A stretch of DNA of 64,000 nt from Calothrix sp. NIES-4105 (GTDB lineage: Bacteria; Cyanobacteriota; Cyanobacteriia; Cyanobacteriales; Nostocaceae): positions 871,470 through 935,469 of the forward strand of contig NZ_AP018290.1 of the NCBI RefSeq assembly GCF_002368415.1, written 5' to 3'. The notes beneath the pieces were generated by a model. That model saw nothing but the letters and a program-made list of their open reading frames with translations, ran no database searches and had not been told where the DNA came from. A program made the translations under genes and the position numbers. Of this stretch, positions 45,901-53,223 are shown piece by piece (the stretch's first letter is position 1; the number at the start of each line of letters is the position of its first letter).

Positions 45901-48900
45901 TTCTCAAAGCAGGTGGTGCCTACGTTCCACTTGACCCAGCGTATCCGTATGAGCGTCTAGCCTATATGTTAAGCGATTCCCAAGTGCAGGTGTTGCTAAC
46001 TGACTCAAAACTAGTTAACTCTCTACCTACCCCAAAGCAAGTAATTTGTTTGGATAAAGATTGGGGAATAATTCGAGAGCATAGCGAGCAAAATCCTGAA
46101 AGTTCAGTTAAGTTTTCAAACTTGGCTTACGTAATTTATACCTCCGGCTCTACTGGCAAGCCAAAAGGAACCATGATTCTTCATAAAGGAGTTGTTAATT
46201 ATCTAACTTGGTGTACAGAAGCTTATGAGGTAGCACTTGGAAGTGGCGCACCTGTTCAATCTTCCCTGGCATTTGATGCTACGGTTACCAGCTTGTTTTC
46301 TCCTTTACTAGTAGGGCAAAAGGTGGTACTACTGCCGCAAAAACAAGAAATAGAGAGTTTGTGTAATATTTTATGCTCAAATAACAATTTTAGTTTAGTC
46401 AAGTTAACTCCCGCTCATCTAGAAGTACTCAACCAGCTGTTACCATCCCAATCAGCCAAGGAGCAGACAAAAGCCTTGGTTATTGGTGGGGAAACGCTTT
46501 TAGGAAAAAGCCTTACCTTCTGGTGCCAACACGCACCTAATACTAGGCTAATTAATGAATATGGTCCAACTGAAACTGTAGTTGGGTGCTGCGTTTATGA
46601 GGTAATAGACAAAACTTCCTTATCAAGTACGGTTTTAATTGGTCGCCCGATTGCCAACACGAAATTATATATTCTAGACAAATTTGTTCAACCCGTACCA
46701 ATTGGTGTTTGGGGTGAACTACACATTGGTGGTGATGGCTTGGCAAGAGGCTATCTTAACCGTCCTGATTTGACTAATGAAAAATTTATTCCCAACCCCT
46801 TTAGCAATCAACCAGGTGAACGTCTCTACAAAACAGGCGATTTAGCACGCTACCTGCCCGACGGCAATATCGAGTTCCTCGGTCGCATTGACAACCAAGT
46901 CAAAATTCGCGGTTTTCGCATTGAATTGGGGGAAATTGAAGCCGTACTGACTCAACACCTCAATGTCCGAGAGGCATTAGTTGTTGACCGAGAAGACATC
47001 TCAGAAAACAAAAGCCTTGTCGCTTATATAATATCTAACCTCATCCCAGATCGTTTACCTTATCAAACCCAGTGCCAAATAGAACTCGGTAGTAATTTAT
47101 TGAAACTCCAGACGGAAGATTTTTCCAAAGGTGGTATTGGTGTGGTGGGGATACCTGCTAACAGTGAAGGAAAGCACGTCCGTCTTAATTTATTGCTACC
47201 TGGTGAAAGTGAAGCGCGTTGGCTTGATGGGACAGTTAGTTGGTCGGGTTCATTACGCGGAGGAATTCAGTTTAATCTAACGCCTACTGAGAAGGCTTTG
47301 ATCGAGCAAAGCGTAGACCATCTCTTAGAAACTCAGGGCTTATTAAAAACTTTGCAACGTACACTGACCAAAACCCTGCGCGACTATCTAAAACAGAAAC
47401 TACCTGATTATATGATTCCCAGTGCTTTTGTGGTGATGAAAGCGCTACCGTTAACTCCTAATGGTAAGGTAGACCGCCATGCTCTACCTGAACCAAATGG
47501 CGCCCTATGCAAACTCGAAGACAAATCCGTTGCGCCAAGTACTCCTACTGAAGCAAAAGTTGCTGCTATTTGGGCTGAAGTTTTAGGACTCCAAGAAGTC
47601 AGCGTTAATGACAACTTCTTTGAATTGGGGGGACACTCCCTGCTAGCTACCTCTGTCATCTCTCGCATCCGAGAAGCCTTTTCCATTGAAATTCCCCTAC
47701 GTCACTTATTTGAAGCACCTACTATAGCTTTAGTTAGTAAAGTTATAGAAGCCTCACAAATTGCTTCGTTACAGGTATCAGCTTTTAGCAATGTGACACA
47801 TGATACTTTACCACCTCTTGTAGCTGTTGAGCGAGGCAAATACATACCCTTGTCTTTTGCACAACGACATATTTGGATATCACAGCAGTATTATCCTAAT
47901 AGTCAAGGTTATAATAGCCCTACTGCTTTACGTTTGAGTGGTTTAATTTCTCCAGAAATTTTGGAGAAAAGCATCAACGAGATTATCCGTCGTCATGAAA
48001 TTTTACGTACTAACTTTGTTGTAGTAAATGAACAACCCGTACAGGTAATTGCCCCATCCTTGAATCTACCCTTAAAGGTAGTAGACTTACAACACCTACC
48101 TCTAAATGAGAGAGAAGTTTCAGCCTCATATATTGCTAGCCAAGAAGCCCAACACCATTTTGACTTAGCTTCCGATCCATTAATCAAAACAACTTTGATC
48201 CAGTTGTCTAAGTCAGAGTATTGGTTATTAATCACTATGCACCATATCATTACAGATGGTTGGTCATTCGGCATCTTGCTTGAGGAGTTAGGAACCCTAT
48301 ATAAAGCTTTTATAAATAGCTTACCCTCACCCCTAGCTGAAGTAACGGTTCAATATGCTGATTTTACTCTTTGGCAGCGACAATGGTTAAATGAAGAATT
48401 AATCCAAAAGCAGCTTTCTTACTGGCAGAAAAAGTTAGCTAATTTTCCAACATCACTGGATTTATTGACCAACAAAGAACCACAGCAAAGTATTGATACC
48501 ACAAACGCATCTTTCCATTCCATAATACTCTCTAATAGCCTTGTGACTTCAATTGAAGCTCTAAGCTGTTCCCAAGGAGTTACCATTTTCACAATTATCA
48601 TTACAGCTTTAAAAATACTCTTGTTCAAATGGAGCGGACAAACCGACATTATAGTACTAGCAACAACAGCTAATCGAAACACGCGAGAAATTGAAAAAAT
48701 GCTTGGTTGCTTTATCAACGATGTGTTTTTGCGCTCCGAAGTTGATGCTTCTCACACAGCACTAAATTTTTTAGAGCAGGTCAAAACTACCATTACTGAA
48801 GCCATCAATAATCAGGACATACCGCAAGAAAAAGTCAACGACATACTCAGCGAAGTTCAATTTTTACGGTCTGTTAGTGTAACTATGGATACTCCTGTTC

Positions 48901-49157
48901 ACTGGCACAGCCAATTCCAAAATTGTGAAGCCATATCAGTTCCACTTGAACACGAACTTTGGGGTAATACTTTTGCCATAGAACTTTTTATCTCTTTACC
49001 ACCTGAAGACTATAAAACAATTGAAATAGGGGGTTATTACAGCACTGATTTATTTACAAAAGAAACAATTGAGCGTTTGTTTTGCTCCTACCAAAAAATT
49101 ATTCAGCAACTCGTTCTATATCCAGAAACTCAACTTTCAGCATTTAAGCTAAGTTAA
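39990..49157 (+). CDS. Bimodular NRPS: docking-C-A(FkbM MT)-PCP-C-A(PilZ-like)-PCP-C
   Basis: 3055 residues. TubC-type docking domain 1-50 (LNQFLAELAKRGVKLWLEGD). C1 with HHIVWDG (about 207). A with YTSGSTGKPKG (about 677), code read D-F-W-N-I-G-M-V-H (Thr). Between A8 and A9, residues about 990-1265, a SAM methyltransferase of FkbM type (CIFDVGANIGLFTLFVGQIC, INLLKIDVEKSEQDVLSGIQ). PCP Ser in LGGHSLLATQ (about 1383). C2 with HHIIADG (about 1575). Second A (about 2050), code read D-A-T-K-V-G-E-V-G (Asn-like), carrying a PilZ-like insert at about 2355-2450. PCP (about 2545). Terminal C3 with HHIITDG (about 2751). No thioesterase: release probably by C3. Confidence 0.9.
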   Translation: MNLNQFLAELAKRGVKLWLEGDTLRFRAPQGVMTSEDRDILVLHKAKVISWLSQNNTSANKTEQTIVPISYQREIPLSFPQEQLWFLSQLELDNPSYNELFALRFLGVLNIAALKQSLSKIVTRHAALRTNFTMVNGQPVQVIAESLTLTVPVIDLSHLPAYDKENEVQQLATEQAQKPFDLVSDPLIQATLLKLTETEHVFLLRTHHIVWDGWSLGIMWRELAAFYNDLSLELPPLLAQYPDFAVWQKQHLTGEVLDSLQTYWQEQLKDAPPLLELPTDRIRGVTQSFRGKHYRFVLSKDLTEALIDLSRRQKVTLFMTLLAAFQTLLFRYTGQTDLCIGSPIANRDRPEFDGLIGYFANTLVLRTCLAGNPSFEDLLSRVRKVTLEAYTHRELPFEKLVEILQPERSLSYTPLFQVMLMLLNELPAIQMEGLMVSPLAVETGMARTDLVLCVEKTASGLIGELEYNTDLFDDVTIARMVGHFQTLLESIVANPDQQISELPILTEVEYHQLLVEWNNTKTKYLQYKCIDQLFEEQVERSPDAIAVVFEEEQLTYRELNARANQLAHYLQTLGVGSEVLVGICVERSIEMIVGILGILKGGGAYVPLDPYYPQERLSFILEDAQVGVLLTQKQLVESLPQHQALVVCLDTDWEKIAQNSFFNLKKTATPDNLAYVIYTSGSTGKPKGVLVNHNNVTRLFAATDTWYKFNCDDVWTIFHSYAFDFSVWEIWGALLYGGRLVVVPNLVTREPESFYQLLCTQKVTVLNQTPSAFRQLIKAEQSMVTVGDLNLRLVIFGGEALDLSSLQPWFERHGDNSPQLVNMYGITETTVHVTYRPLSKADLHSTGSVIGRPIPDLQVYVLDEHQQLVPIGVPGEMYVGGAGVTRGYLNRSELTQQRFISHSFSENPQARLYYKTGDRARYLPNGELEYLGRIDNQVKVRGFRIELREIEVALTQHLAVGETVVILREDDPDDKRLVAYIVPDQNYASPILKLLHFKNKGLLSNGLLYELPNGMMIAHLNKNETEFVYKELWEELAYLKHGITINEGDCIFDVGANIGLFTLFVGQICKDVSIYAFEPIPPVFDLLRINAESYGLNVKLFNSGLSSEIKSDTFTYYPRISVISGRFADAAQEQQTVKSFLLKQQELDNTKVSVQAIDELLAERLQSQQFTCQLRTISDVIGEHGIERINLLKIDVEKSEQDVLSGIQQKDWQKIQQIVVEVHNINGRLEEIVALLEEHGYDLTIEQDALLEDTGLYNIYAKRPSLNQYLSEEPGSKLVCDPIKPTWSNSSLLVSEVRRFLQKKLPEYMVPNAFVLLESLPLTPNGKVDHRALPKPDLDSRLLAKYVAPRTPIEEILVQIWAQMLKVEKVGIHDNFFELGGHSLLATQVISRVRDAFNVDIPLRSLFEAPTVAQLQEYIQAALTSGQSTLAPPLVPISRPAQIPLSFAQARLWFLDQLQPENGFYNIPLVLHLSGQLNVVALEQSLNEIISRHEILRTNFTVEQGQPIQIIAATLNLKLVVVELENLPACEQKIETQQLVSQLAVQHFNLEREPLFRANVLKLSSTEYVFVLVLHHIIADGWSLGVFERELVTCYETFHNGLTPLLPELPVQYADFTLWQRNWLTGEVLQTQLDYWQQQLKGIPTLLELPTDRCRPAIQTYKGAQKSIPLSFKLSQELVSLSKRAGVTLFVTLLAAFQTLLYRYTNSDNIVVGTPIANRNRQEIEGLIGFFVNTLVLRTDLSGNPSFEQLLSRVREVTLGAYAHQDLPFEELVEALQPKRSLSHSPLFQVMFTFENTSASSLDLRELTVSSLPVEIPIAKFDLTLSMQDTAFGLIGVWEYSTDLFDADTITRMAGHLQTILEAIVVNPKAEISKLPLLTEAERQQLLVEWNDTATEYSQDKCIHQLFEEQVKNSPNAVAVVFESKQLTYRELNAKANQLAHYLQVQGIGAEVLVGICVERSLEMMVGLLGILKAGGAYVPLDPAYPYERLAYMLSDSQVQVLLTDSKLVNSLPTPKQVICLDKDWGIIREHSEQNPESSVKFSNLAYVIYTSGSTGKPKGTMILHKGVVNYLTWCTEAYEVALGSGAPVQSSLAFDATVTSLFSPLLVGQKVVLLPQKQEIESLCNILCSNNNFSLVKLTPAHLEVLNQLLPSQSAKEQTKALVIGGETLLGKSLTFWCQHAPNTRLINEYGPTETVVGCCVYEVIDKTSLSSTVLIGRPIANTKLYILDKFVQPVPIGVWGELHIGGDGLARGYLNRPDLTNEKFIPNPFSNQPGERLYKTGDLARYLPDGNIEFLGRIDNQVKIRGFRIELGEIEAVLTQHLNVREALVVDREDISENKSLVAYIISNLIPDRLPYQTQCQIELGSNLLKLQTEDFSKGGIGVVGIPANSEGKHVRLNLLLPGESEARWLDGTVSWSGSLRGGIQFNLTPTEKALIEQSVDHLLETQGLLKTLQRTLTKTLRDYLKQKLPDYMIPSAFVVMKALPLTPNGKVDRHALPEPNGALCKLEDKSVAPSTPTEAKVAAIWAEVLGLQEVSVNDNFFELGGHSLLATSVISRIREAFSIEIPLRHLFEAPTIALVSKVIEASQIASLQVSAFSNVTHDTLPPLVAVERGKYIPLSFAQRHIWISQQYYPNSQGYNSPTALRLSGLISPEILEKSINEIIRRHEILRTNFVVVNEQPVQVIAPSLNLPLKVVDLQHLPLNEREVSASYIASQEAQHHFDLASDPLIKTTLIQLSKSEYWLLITMHHIITDGWSFGILLEELGTLYKAFINSLPSPLAEVTVQYADFTLWQRQWLNEELIQKQLSYWQKKLANFPTSLDLLTNKEPQQSIDTTNASFHSIILSNSLVTSIEALSCSQGVTIFTIIITALKILLFKWSGQTDIIVLATTANRNTREIEKMLGCFINDVFLRSEVDASHTALNFLEQVKTTITEAINNQDIPQEKVNDILSEVQFLRSVSVTMDTPVHWHSQFQNCEAISVPLEHELWGNTFAIELFISLPPEDYKTIEIGGYYSTDLFTKETIERLFCSYQKIIQQLVLYPETQLSAFKLS

Positions 49158-49420
49158 AAATTAAGTTCTGCCGAGAGATAATACCGCCTTATAATTCGAC
49201 TTTCAATAGACTTCAACACTCCTGGTGGTACAAGTCTGAACGTAGTTGATGTTGTTAGGAATATTGAAGAACGCCTAACCGTCTTGAATACCAAGTAAAA
49301 AAATCAAATGAGAGGTAAACTAGAATCATGGCGATGAACGTATTAGCATATAAACGTGCGCCGATTAACATATTTATTTTACCGTAAATATACTATGACA
49401 AAATAAATATAAAATTGTTT
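49158..49420. other. Intergenic stretch after the NRPS gene
   Basis: No assured gene. A short open piece reads DFNTPGGTSLNVVDVVRNIE then ERLTVLNTK and stop (about 49210-49300), without start or known family; probably a relic. A 17-codon frame from ATG 49328 is too short to judge. Confidence 0.35.
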
Positions 49421-49442
49421 AGTTCAGTATTTTTACTGAACT
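49421..49442. promoter_or_regulatory. Candidate operator: palindrome TTCAGTA-N4-TACTGAA (copy 2, extended)
   Basis: The best copy: AGTTCAGTA-TTTT-TACTGAACT, 9-bp arms, 195 bases before the methyltransferase gene. It is followed by TTTAAACTAGAT and TACTGACAAT as in the other copies. Confidence 0.68.
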
Positions 49443-49636
49443 AATACGTAATTTTTCAGGTTTAAACTAGATATGTATGTGAAGGTTAATTGTACTGACA
49501 ATTTTGTTTAAATAGTATCAATTCCTCTAAGTTTGTACTTAAATTTTTGAATCAGATATCTGATCTGACGAAAGCTTTTAAAATTGTCTTGATAATAGGC
49601 TTAAGAAGTTAATTATTGTTATTAAAAGGGACAGAA

Positions 49637-50497
49637 ATGAACATGAATAATAACTTAGAAAAACAGATTGCTCCAACAGTTTCTTGCTTAAAGAATGAGT
49701 TACATGATGACAGTATTAATAATCTTTCCAGCCTAAAGTCTATTTATTATGATGCAAGGCATTACAAACTAATTTATGAAAATAATTATTTTTCACCCGA
49801 TTCTTTAAGTTTTGACATTCCTTTTTGGATTGATATGGCGAATCAGTATGGTGATTCCGTTTTGGAGCTATGCTGTGGTAGTGGAAGAATTTCCATTCCC
49901 CTTGCACAAACAGGTAAACTAGTGACGGGAATTGATATTTTAGATTCAATGCTGTCGGAAGCTAGGGAAAAATGTTCTCAAGCAGAATGGGTAAAAGCTG
50001 ATGTTAGGAACTTTGATTTAGGTAATAAATTTTCCTTAATTATATTTCCTTTTAACTCACTCGGTCATTTGTTAGATATAAAAGCAATTGAAGATTGTTT
50101 TAGTTGTATTCGGAAACATTTAAAGCCAGAGGGCAGGTTTATTATAGATTTGGAAAATTCCTGTAGGCAAGAGAACTTAGAATTCTATTTTTCAAAAGAC
50201 CGAGGATTATTGTCTGCATATCCAGACCCTGATGGGAAAGGTACATTTGTAGTAACTTACCAAAATGAAGTTGATTTAAGCAAGCAGATTAATAACGCAA
50301 AACTGTTTTTTCAGTTAATCGAACAGAAAAAAGAGATTATCCAAGAAGTGCCATATCGCCTATTTTTTCCACAAGAACTTGAGGCGTTGCTTAAGTACAA
50401 TGGGTTTACAGTTGAAAGTAAGCTTGGCTCTCACAATAAAGAACCTTTTACGTCACAATCACCTAATCATATAGTAATTAGCAAGTTACAGGAATGA
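49637..50497 (+). CDS. Class I SAM-dependent methyltransferase
   Basis: About 286 residues. SAM-binding motif I VLELCCGSGRISIPLAQTG, acidic residue in GIDILDSMLSEA, motif II in WVKADVRNFDLG, then LIIFPFNSLGHLLD. Start ATG 49637 chosen for AAAAGGGACAGAA upstream; the TTG-like extension is ignored. The fold is that of small-molecule N- or O-methyltransferases. It shares the operator-like palindrome with the ThDP gene, so it is probably a tailoring enzyme of the NRPS product. Confidence 0.85.
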   Translation: MNMNNNLEKQIAPTVSCLKNELHDDSINNLSSLKSIYYDARHYKLIYENNYFSPDSLSFDIPFWIDMANQYGDSVLELCCGSGRISIPLAQTGKLVTGIDILDSMLSEAREKCSQAEWVKADVRNFDLGNKFSLIIFPFNSLGHLLDIKAIEDCFSCIRKHLKPEGRFIIDLENSCRQENLEFYFSKDRGLLSAYPDPDGKGTFVVTYQNEVDLSKQINNAKLFFQLIEQKKEIIQEVPYRLFFPQELEALLKYNGFTVESKLGSHNKEPFTSQSPNHIVISKLQE

Positions 50498-50555
50498 TGG
50501 GCAGACAAATCTCCTCAAATTTGCCTGATGTCTAGCTTTCTTCTTTTTTTATTGT
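50498..50555 (+). terminator. Possible terminator after the methyltransferase gene
   Basis: A weak stem (CAAAT/ATTTG with flanking GGCA/GCC) is followed by a pyrimidine-rich tract and TTCTTTTTTT. Stem is short, so the call is tentative. Confidence 0.35.
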
Positions 50556-50696
50556 CAATTAATAAAATACATTGAGAAGCACGACAGATGTAACTAAGAG
50601 AATAATCTTACGATTTTAACTAATATGAGATGCGGATTTGGGATACCCGCGTTTAATAAGTGGGAAGTGAGCAGCGAAGCCCTTTCAAATGTCTTC

Positions 50697-50996
50697 TGCC
50701 GTAAATTTACAGCCACAAAATAAATATTAAATTGGTTAATTCAGTAGAAATACTGAACTATTACTCAAGTTGCTAGATTTAAACTAGATGCCTGAAGGTT
50801 GGTAATACTGACAATGCTGAAATAACTGTAATTGTCTGTGTGTTAGTATTTAAATTTTATATCCAGGCAAATTAAATTCATATTCCAAGGGGAGAAACAA
50901 ATGGTAGAAAGGCAGCAGTCCAAACGGTGGGTTCGCGATTATGTATTTGATATATTGCGCTCACTTGACATTCGCTATATTTTTGGATGTCTATAA
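50697..50996 (+). pseudogene. Truncated duplicate of the ThDP gene with its promoter region
   Basis: These 300 bases align with 30180-30480. They contain the operator palindrome (50740-50757, spacer GAAA), the RBS (GGGGAGAAACAA) and ATG 50901 with MVERQQSKRWVRDYVFDIL, then RSLDIRYIFG followed by CL and stop. At about 50988 homology ends. Base differences run through the whole stretch, so the duplication is not recent. Confidence 0.85.
50740..50757. promoter_or_regulatory. Candidate operator: palindrome TTCAGTA-N4-TACTGAA (copy 3)
   Basis: Same 7-bp arms with spacer GAAA, 144 bases before the truncated ThDP start; the spacing equals that of copy 1 to within a base or two. The downstream block TTTAAACTAGAT and ACTGACAAT is kept. 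Confidence 0.65.
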
Positions 50997-51081
50997 GTGC
51001 GGAAAGTGGGTTTCAAGAGTCTGTCGGAGATGATCTCGCAGTCCATAGTTTTAGTAAATGTCAGCAGCGGAGGAAAGCTTT

Positions 51082-51321
51082 ATGGCTAATATATTAACCT
51101 GGAATATGAGAGGAGGCTTCACTACTGCGAGGTCGAAGTGGCGGGAAGATCTCAGTCCATTTACTGGTGGTAGTTATGATGTTTTACTCTTACAAGAATG
51201 TGGGGCACTGCCAGAAACAGCACAGACAATTCAAAATTTTGAACAAGCTTATAGAAATGTCGCGCCAAATATTATTCCACAGACTGATGCACCTATTATC
51301 CAAAATATAGATGGGCACTAG
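51082..51321 (+). pseudogene. CdtB/DNase I-like endonuclease, N-terminal fragment
   Basis: 79 residues from ATG 51082 (RBS CGGAGGAAAGCTTT): MANILTWNMRGGFTTARSKW, then YDVLLLQECGALPETAQTI with the catalytic Glu of the endonuclease/exonuclease/phosphatase fold. The frame ends after the first quarter of such a domain, so the catalytic His and Asp are lost. WNMxG...LLQECGALP is the pattern of cytolethal-distending-toxin-B-like nucleases. Confidence 0.6.
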
Positions 51322-51508
51322 TATAAAATTTATTTTGATCAACTGAATAAAAAACAATAAAACTATTTATAAAAGTATATCTATTAACGTTTTTACAAGG
51401 GTGTATACAGTTGAAAAAATAATCATTATTAATTTTTACATCGTAACATTAATTTGCGTTTGGGGAGCCTATTAACACTTTAAAATGTTGCGCTTGCCCT
51501 AGAATTAT

Positions 51509-51859
51509 TTAAGAAATTGACCTTGTTTTTTCTTGAGTTTCTTCTGCCTCTGGTTTTAAAGGTTTTAAAGACTCAAAATAACCTTGCTCCCACAATTGTC
51601 TAACCGCATTCTCCATCGCTTCACGGGTAACTTCAGGTAAGATTATTAACCCAGGTTCAGCCAAGAAAGCAGACCCCAATTCCTTTTCTGCTTCCAAATC
51701 TTGTTGTAAGCGAATTGGATCTCGGAAATAAACTGGATATACTTCTCCTTCTGGACTCTCAACGATGCCATCACTTCTATACCCCTTCATTAAGGTTTCT
51801 TCATCATCTCTATCGTCCCACCCATATTTAAAGGTTAACTTTGGATAATCAGCCCCCAT
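51509..51859 (-). CDS. Conserved-looking acidic protein, unknown
   Basis: 116 residues, strongly acidic: MGADYPKLTFKYGWDDRDDE, SPEGEVYPVYFRDPIRLQQD, PGLIILPEVTREAMENAVRQ, LWEQGYFESLKPL. No membrane segment, no known motif. The C-terminus is Glu/Lys-rich. The acidic, small character is like immunity or adaptor proteins, but nothing confirms that. It stands alone on the minus strand. Confidence 0.6.
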   Translation of the reverse strand: MGADYPKLTFKYGWDDRDDEETLMKGYRSDGIVESPEGEVYPVYFRDPIRLQQDLEAEKELGSAFLAEPGLIILPEVTREAMENAVRQLWEQGYFESLKPLKPEAEETQEKTRSIS

Positions 51860-52140
51860 CGTTTATTCCTTCTTAATTGCTTGGATTTTCCCGAGTTCCT
51901 CATTAAACTGTCAAAGTAACCGGATTATTTATTTGAGCATATCTTTAGCACTAAAGCACTAGGCTACATTGATACATCTTCGGAAATAATCGGCGCCAGC
52001 AAGTATCGTGCGATACGCTAATCAACCTTCATTTGCCATTACAGCATAGCATTGTAAATTTAGTAATATTTACTTATAATAAGTTATTTTGGGTAATAAA
52101 AATTTAGTAAAATGTATATTGAGAAAAAAATAGAGCCTAT
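51860..52140. other. Intergenic stretch between divergent genes
   Basis: Divergent control region for 51859(-) and 52141(+). A+T-rich from about 52030, no clear RBS for the ATPase gene (GAGCCTAT before ATG). One GGCGCC at about 51990. Confidence 0.35.
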
Positions 52141-53223
52141 ATGACCCAAATTAACGATAAACAATTGTCAAGAATCGTGATAAAAAGCTTTAAGTCTATT
52201 GCTGACTGTAACCTAAGTCTTTCTAGACTAAATGTTCTTATTGGTAGTAACGGCGCCGGAAAGTCTAATTTTATCGGATTTTTCCGTATGGTTCAACAGT
52301 TGTTTGACGAGAACTTACAAGTTTTTGTTAGTCGTCAGGGCAGTTCGGATGCACTACTACATTTTGGACGTAAGACAACCGAACAATTAAAATTTGAGTT
52401 ATGGTTTGGTGATAATTATTATATGGCAACACTTGAACCAACTCAAGATAATCGGCTAATGTTTACAAAAGAGTCTTTGCGATGGGGTCTAACGAATGAA
52501 GAATTAGGTAAAGGACATTTTGAAACAGTTGTTCGTAAGAATGTACCAGCTGCCATTAGCAATCATATAGTAAGTTTAATTACGCAATGGCGAGTGTATC
52601 ATTTCCATGATACCAGTGATACTGCTTATGTTAAACAAGCGCATAATATAAATGACAACGCTTACCTTCGTCCCGATGCGCGTAATTTGGCATCTTTCTT
52701 ATATTTATTACGTGAGAATTATCCAGCATCTTATCAGAAAATAGTCAAAACAATTCGACTTGTTGCTCCTTTTTTTGGAGAATTTTACTTGCGTCCTTCT
52801 CCACAAAATCAAGATGTTATCGAATTAGAATGGTTTGAACTAGGTCAAGATATTCCATTTAAAGCATATCTTCTCTCAGATGGAACACTGCGGTTTATGT
52901 GTTTAGCTACTGTGTTTCTTCAACCCGATATTCTTCAACCTGAAACAATTTTAGTTGATGAACCTGAATTAGGCTTACATCCATATGCAATTACAATACT
53001 AGCATCATTGATGCGTGCAACATCTAAACAAGTAATTGTTTCTACCCAATCAGTTGAATTACTAAACGAATTTGACGCTTCGGATGTTATTGTCGTAGAC
53101 CGTTGTCAAGGAAAATCGTCGCTTCGCAGGTTGCTGACTCATGATTTAGTGGAGTGGTTAGAAGATTATAGTTTAGGAGAACTTTGGAAAAAGAATATTG
53201 TTGGGGGGAGACCTTCGCGATGA
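52141..53223 (+). CDS. AAA/ABC-type ATPase (AAA_21-like) of a two-gene module
   Basis: 360 residues, SMC/OLD-like ATPase. Walker A LIGSNGAGKSNFIG (about 32-45), a middle region of about 200 residues, ABC-like signature replaced by AYLLSDGTLRFMCLATVF, Walker B ILVDEPELGLHPYA (about 275), then VIVSTQSVELLNEF (H-loop position Gln). No nuclease domain of its own. Its stop overlaps the start of the DUF4276 gene (ATGA). ATPase plus DUF4276 is a recurring pair in bacterial genomic islands, comparable in logic to OLD (ATPase-Toprim) and PARIS systems. Confidence 0.88.
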   Translation: MTQINDKQLSRIVIKSFKSIADCNLSLSRLNVLIGSNGAGKSNFIGFFRMVQQLFDENLQVFVSRQGSSDALLHFGRKTTEQLKFELWFGDNYYMATLEPTQDNRLMFTKESLRWGLTNEELGKGHFETVVRKNVPAAISNHIVSLITQWRVYHFHDTSDTAYVKQAHNINDNAYLRPDARNLASFLYLLRENYPASYQKIVKTIRLVAPFFGEFYLRPSPQNQDVIELEWFELGQDIPFKAYLLSDGTLRFMCLATVFLQPDILQPETILVDEPELGLHPYAITILASLMRATSKQVIVSTQSVELLNEFDASDVIVVDRCQGKSSLRRLLTHDLVEWLEDYSLGELWKKNIVGGRPSR

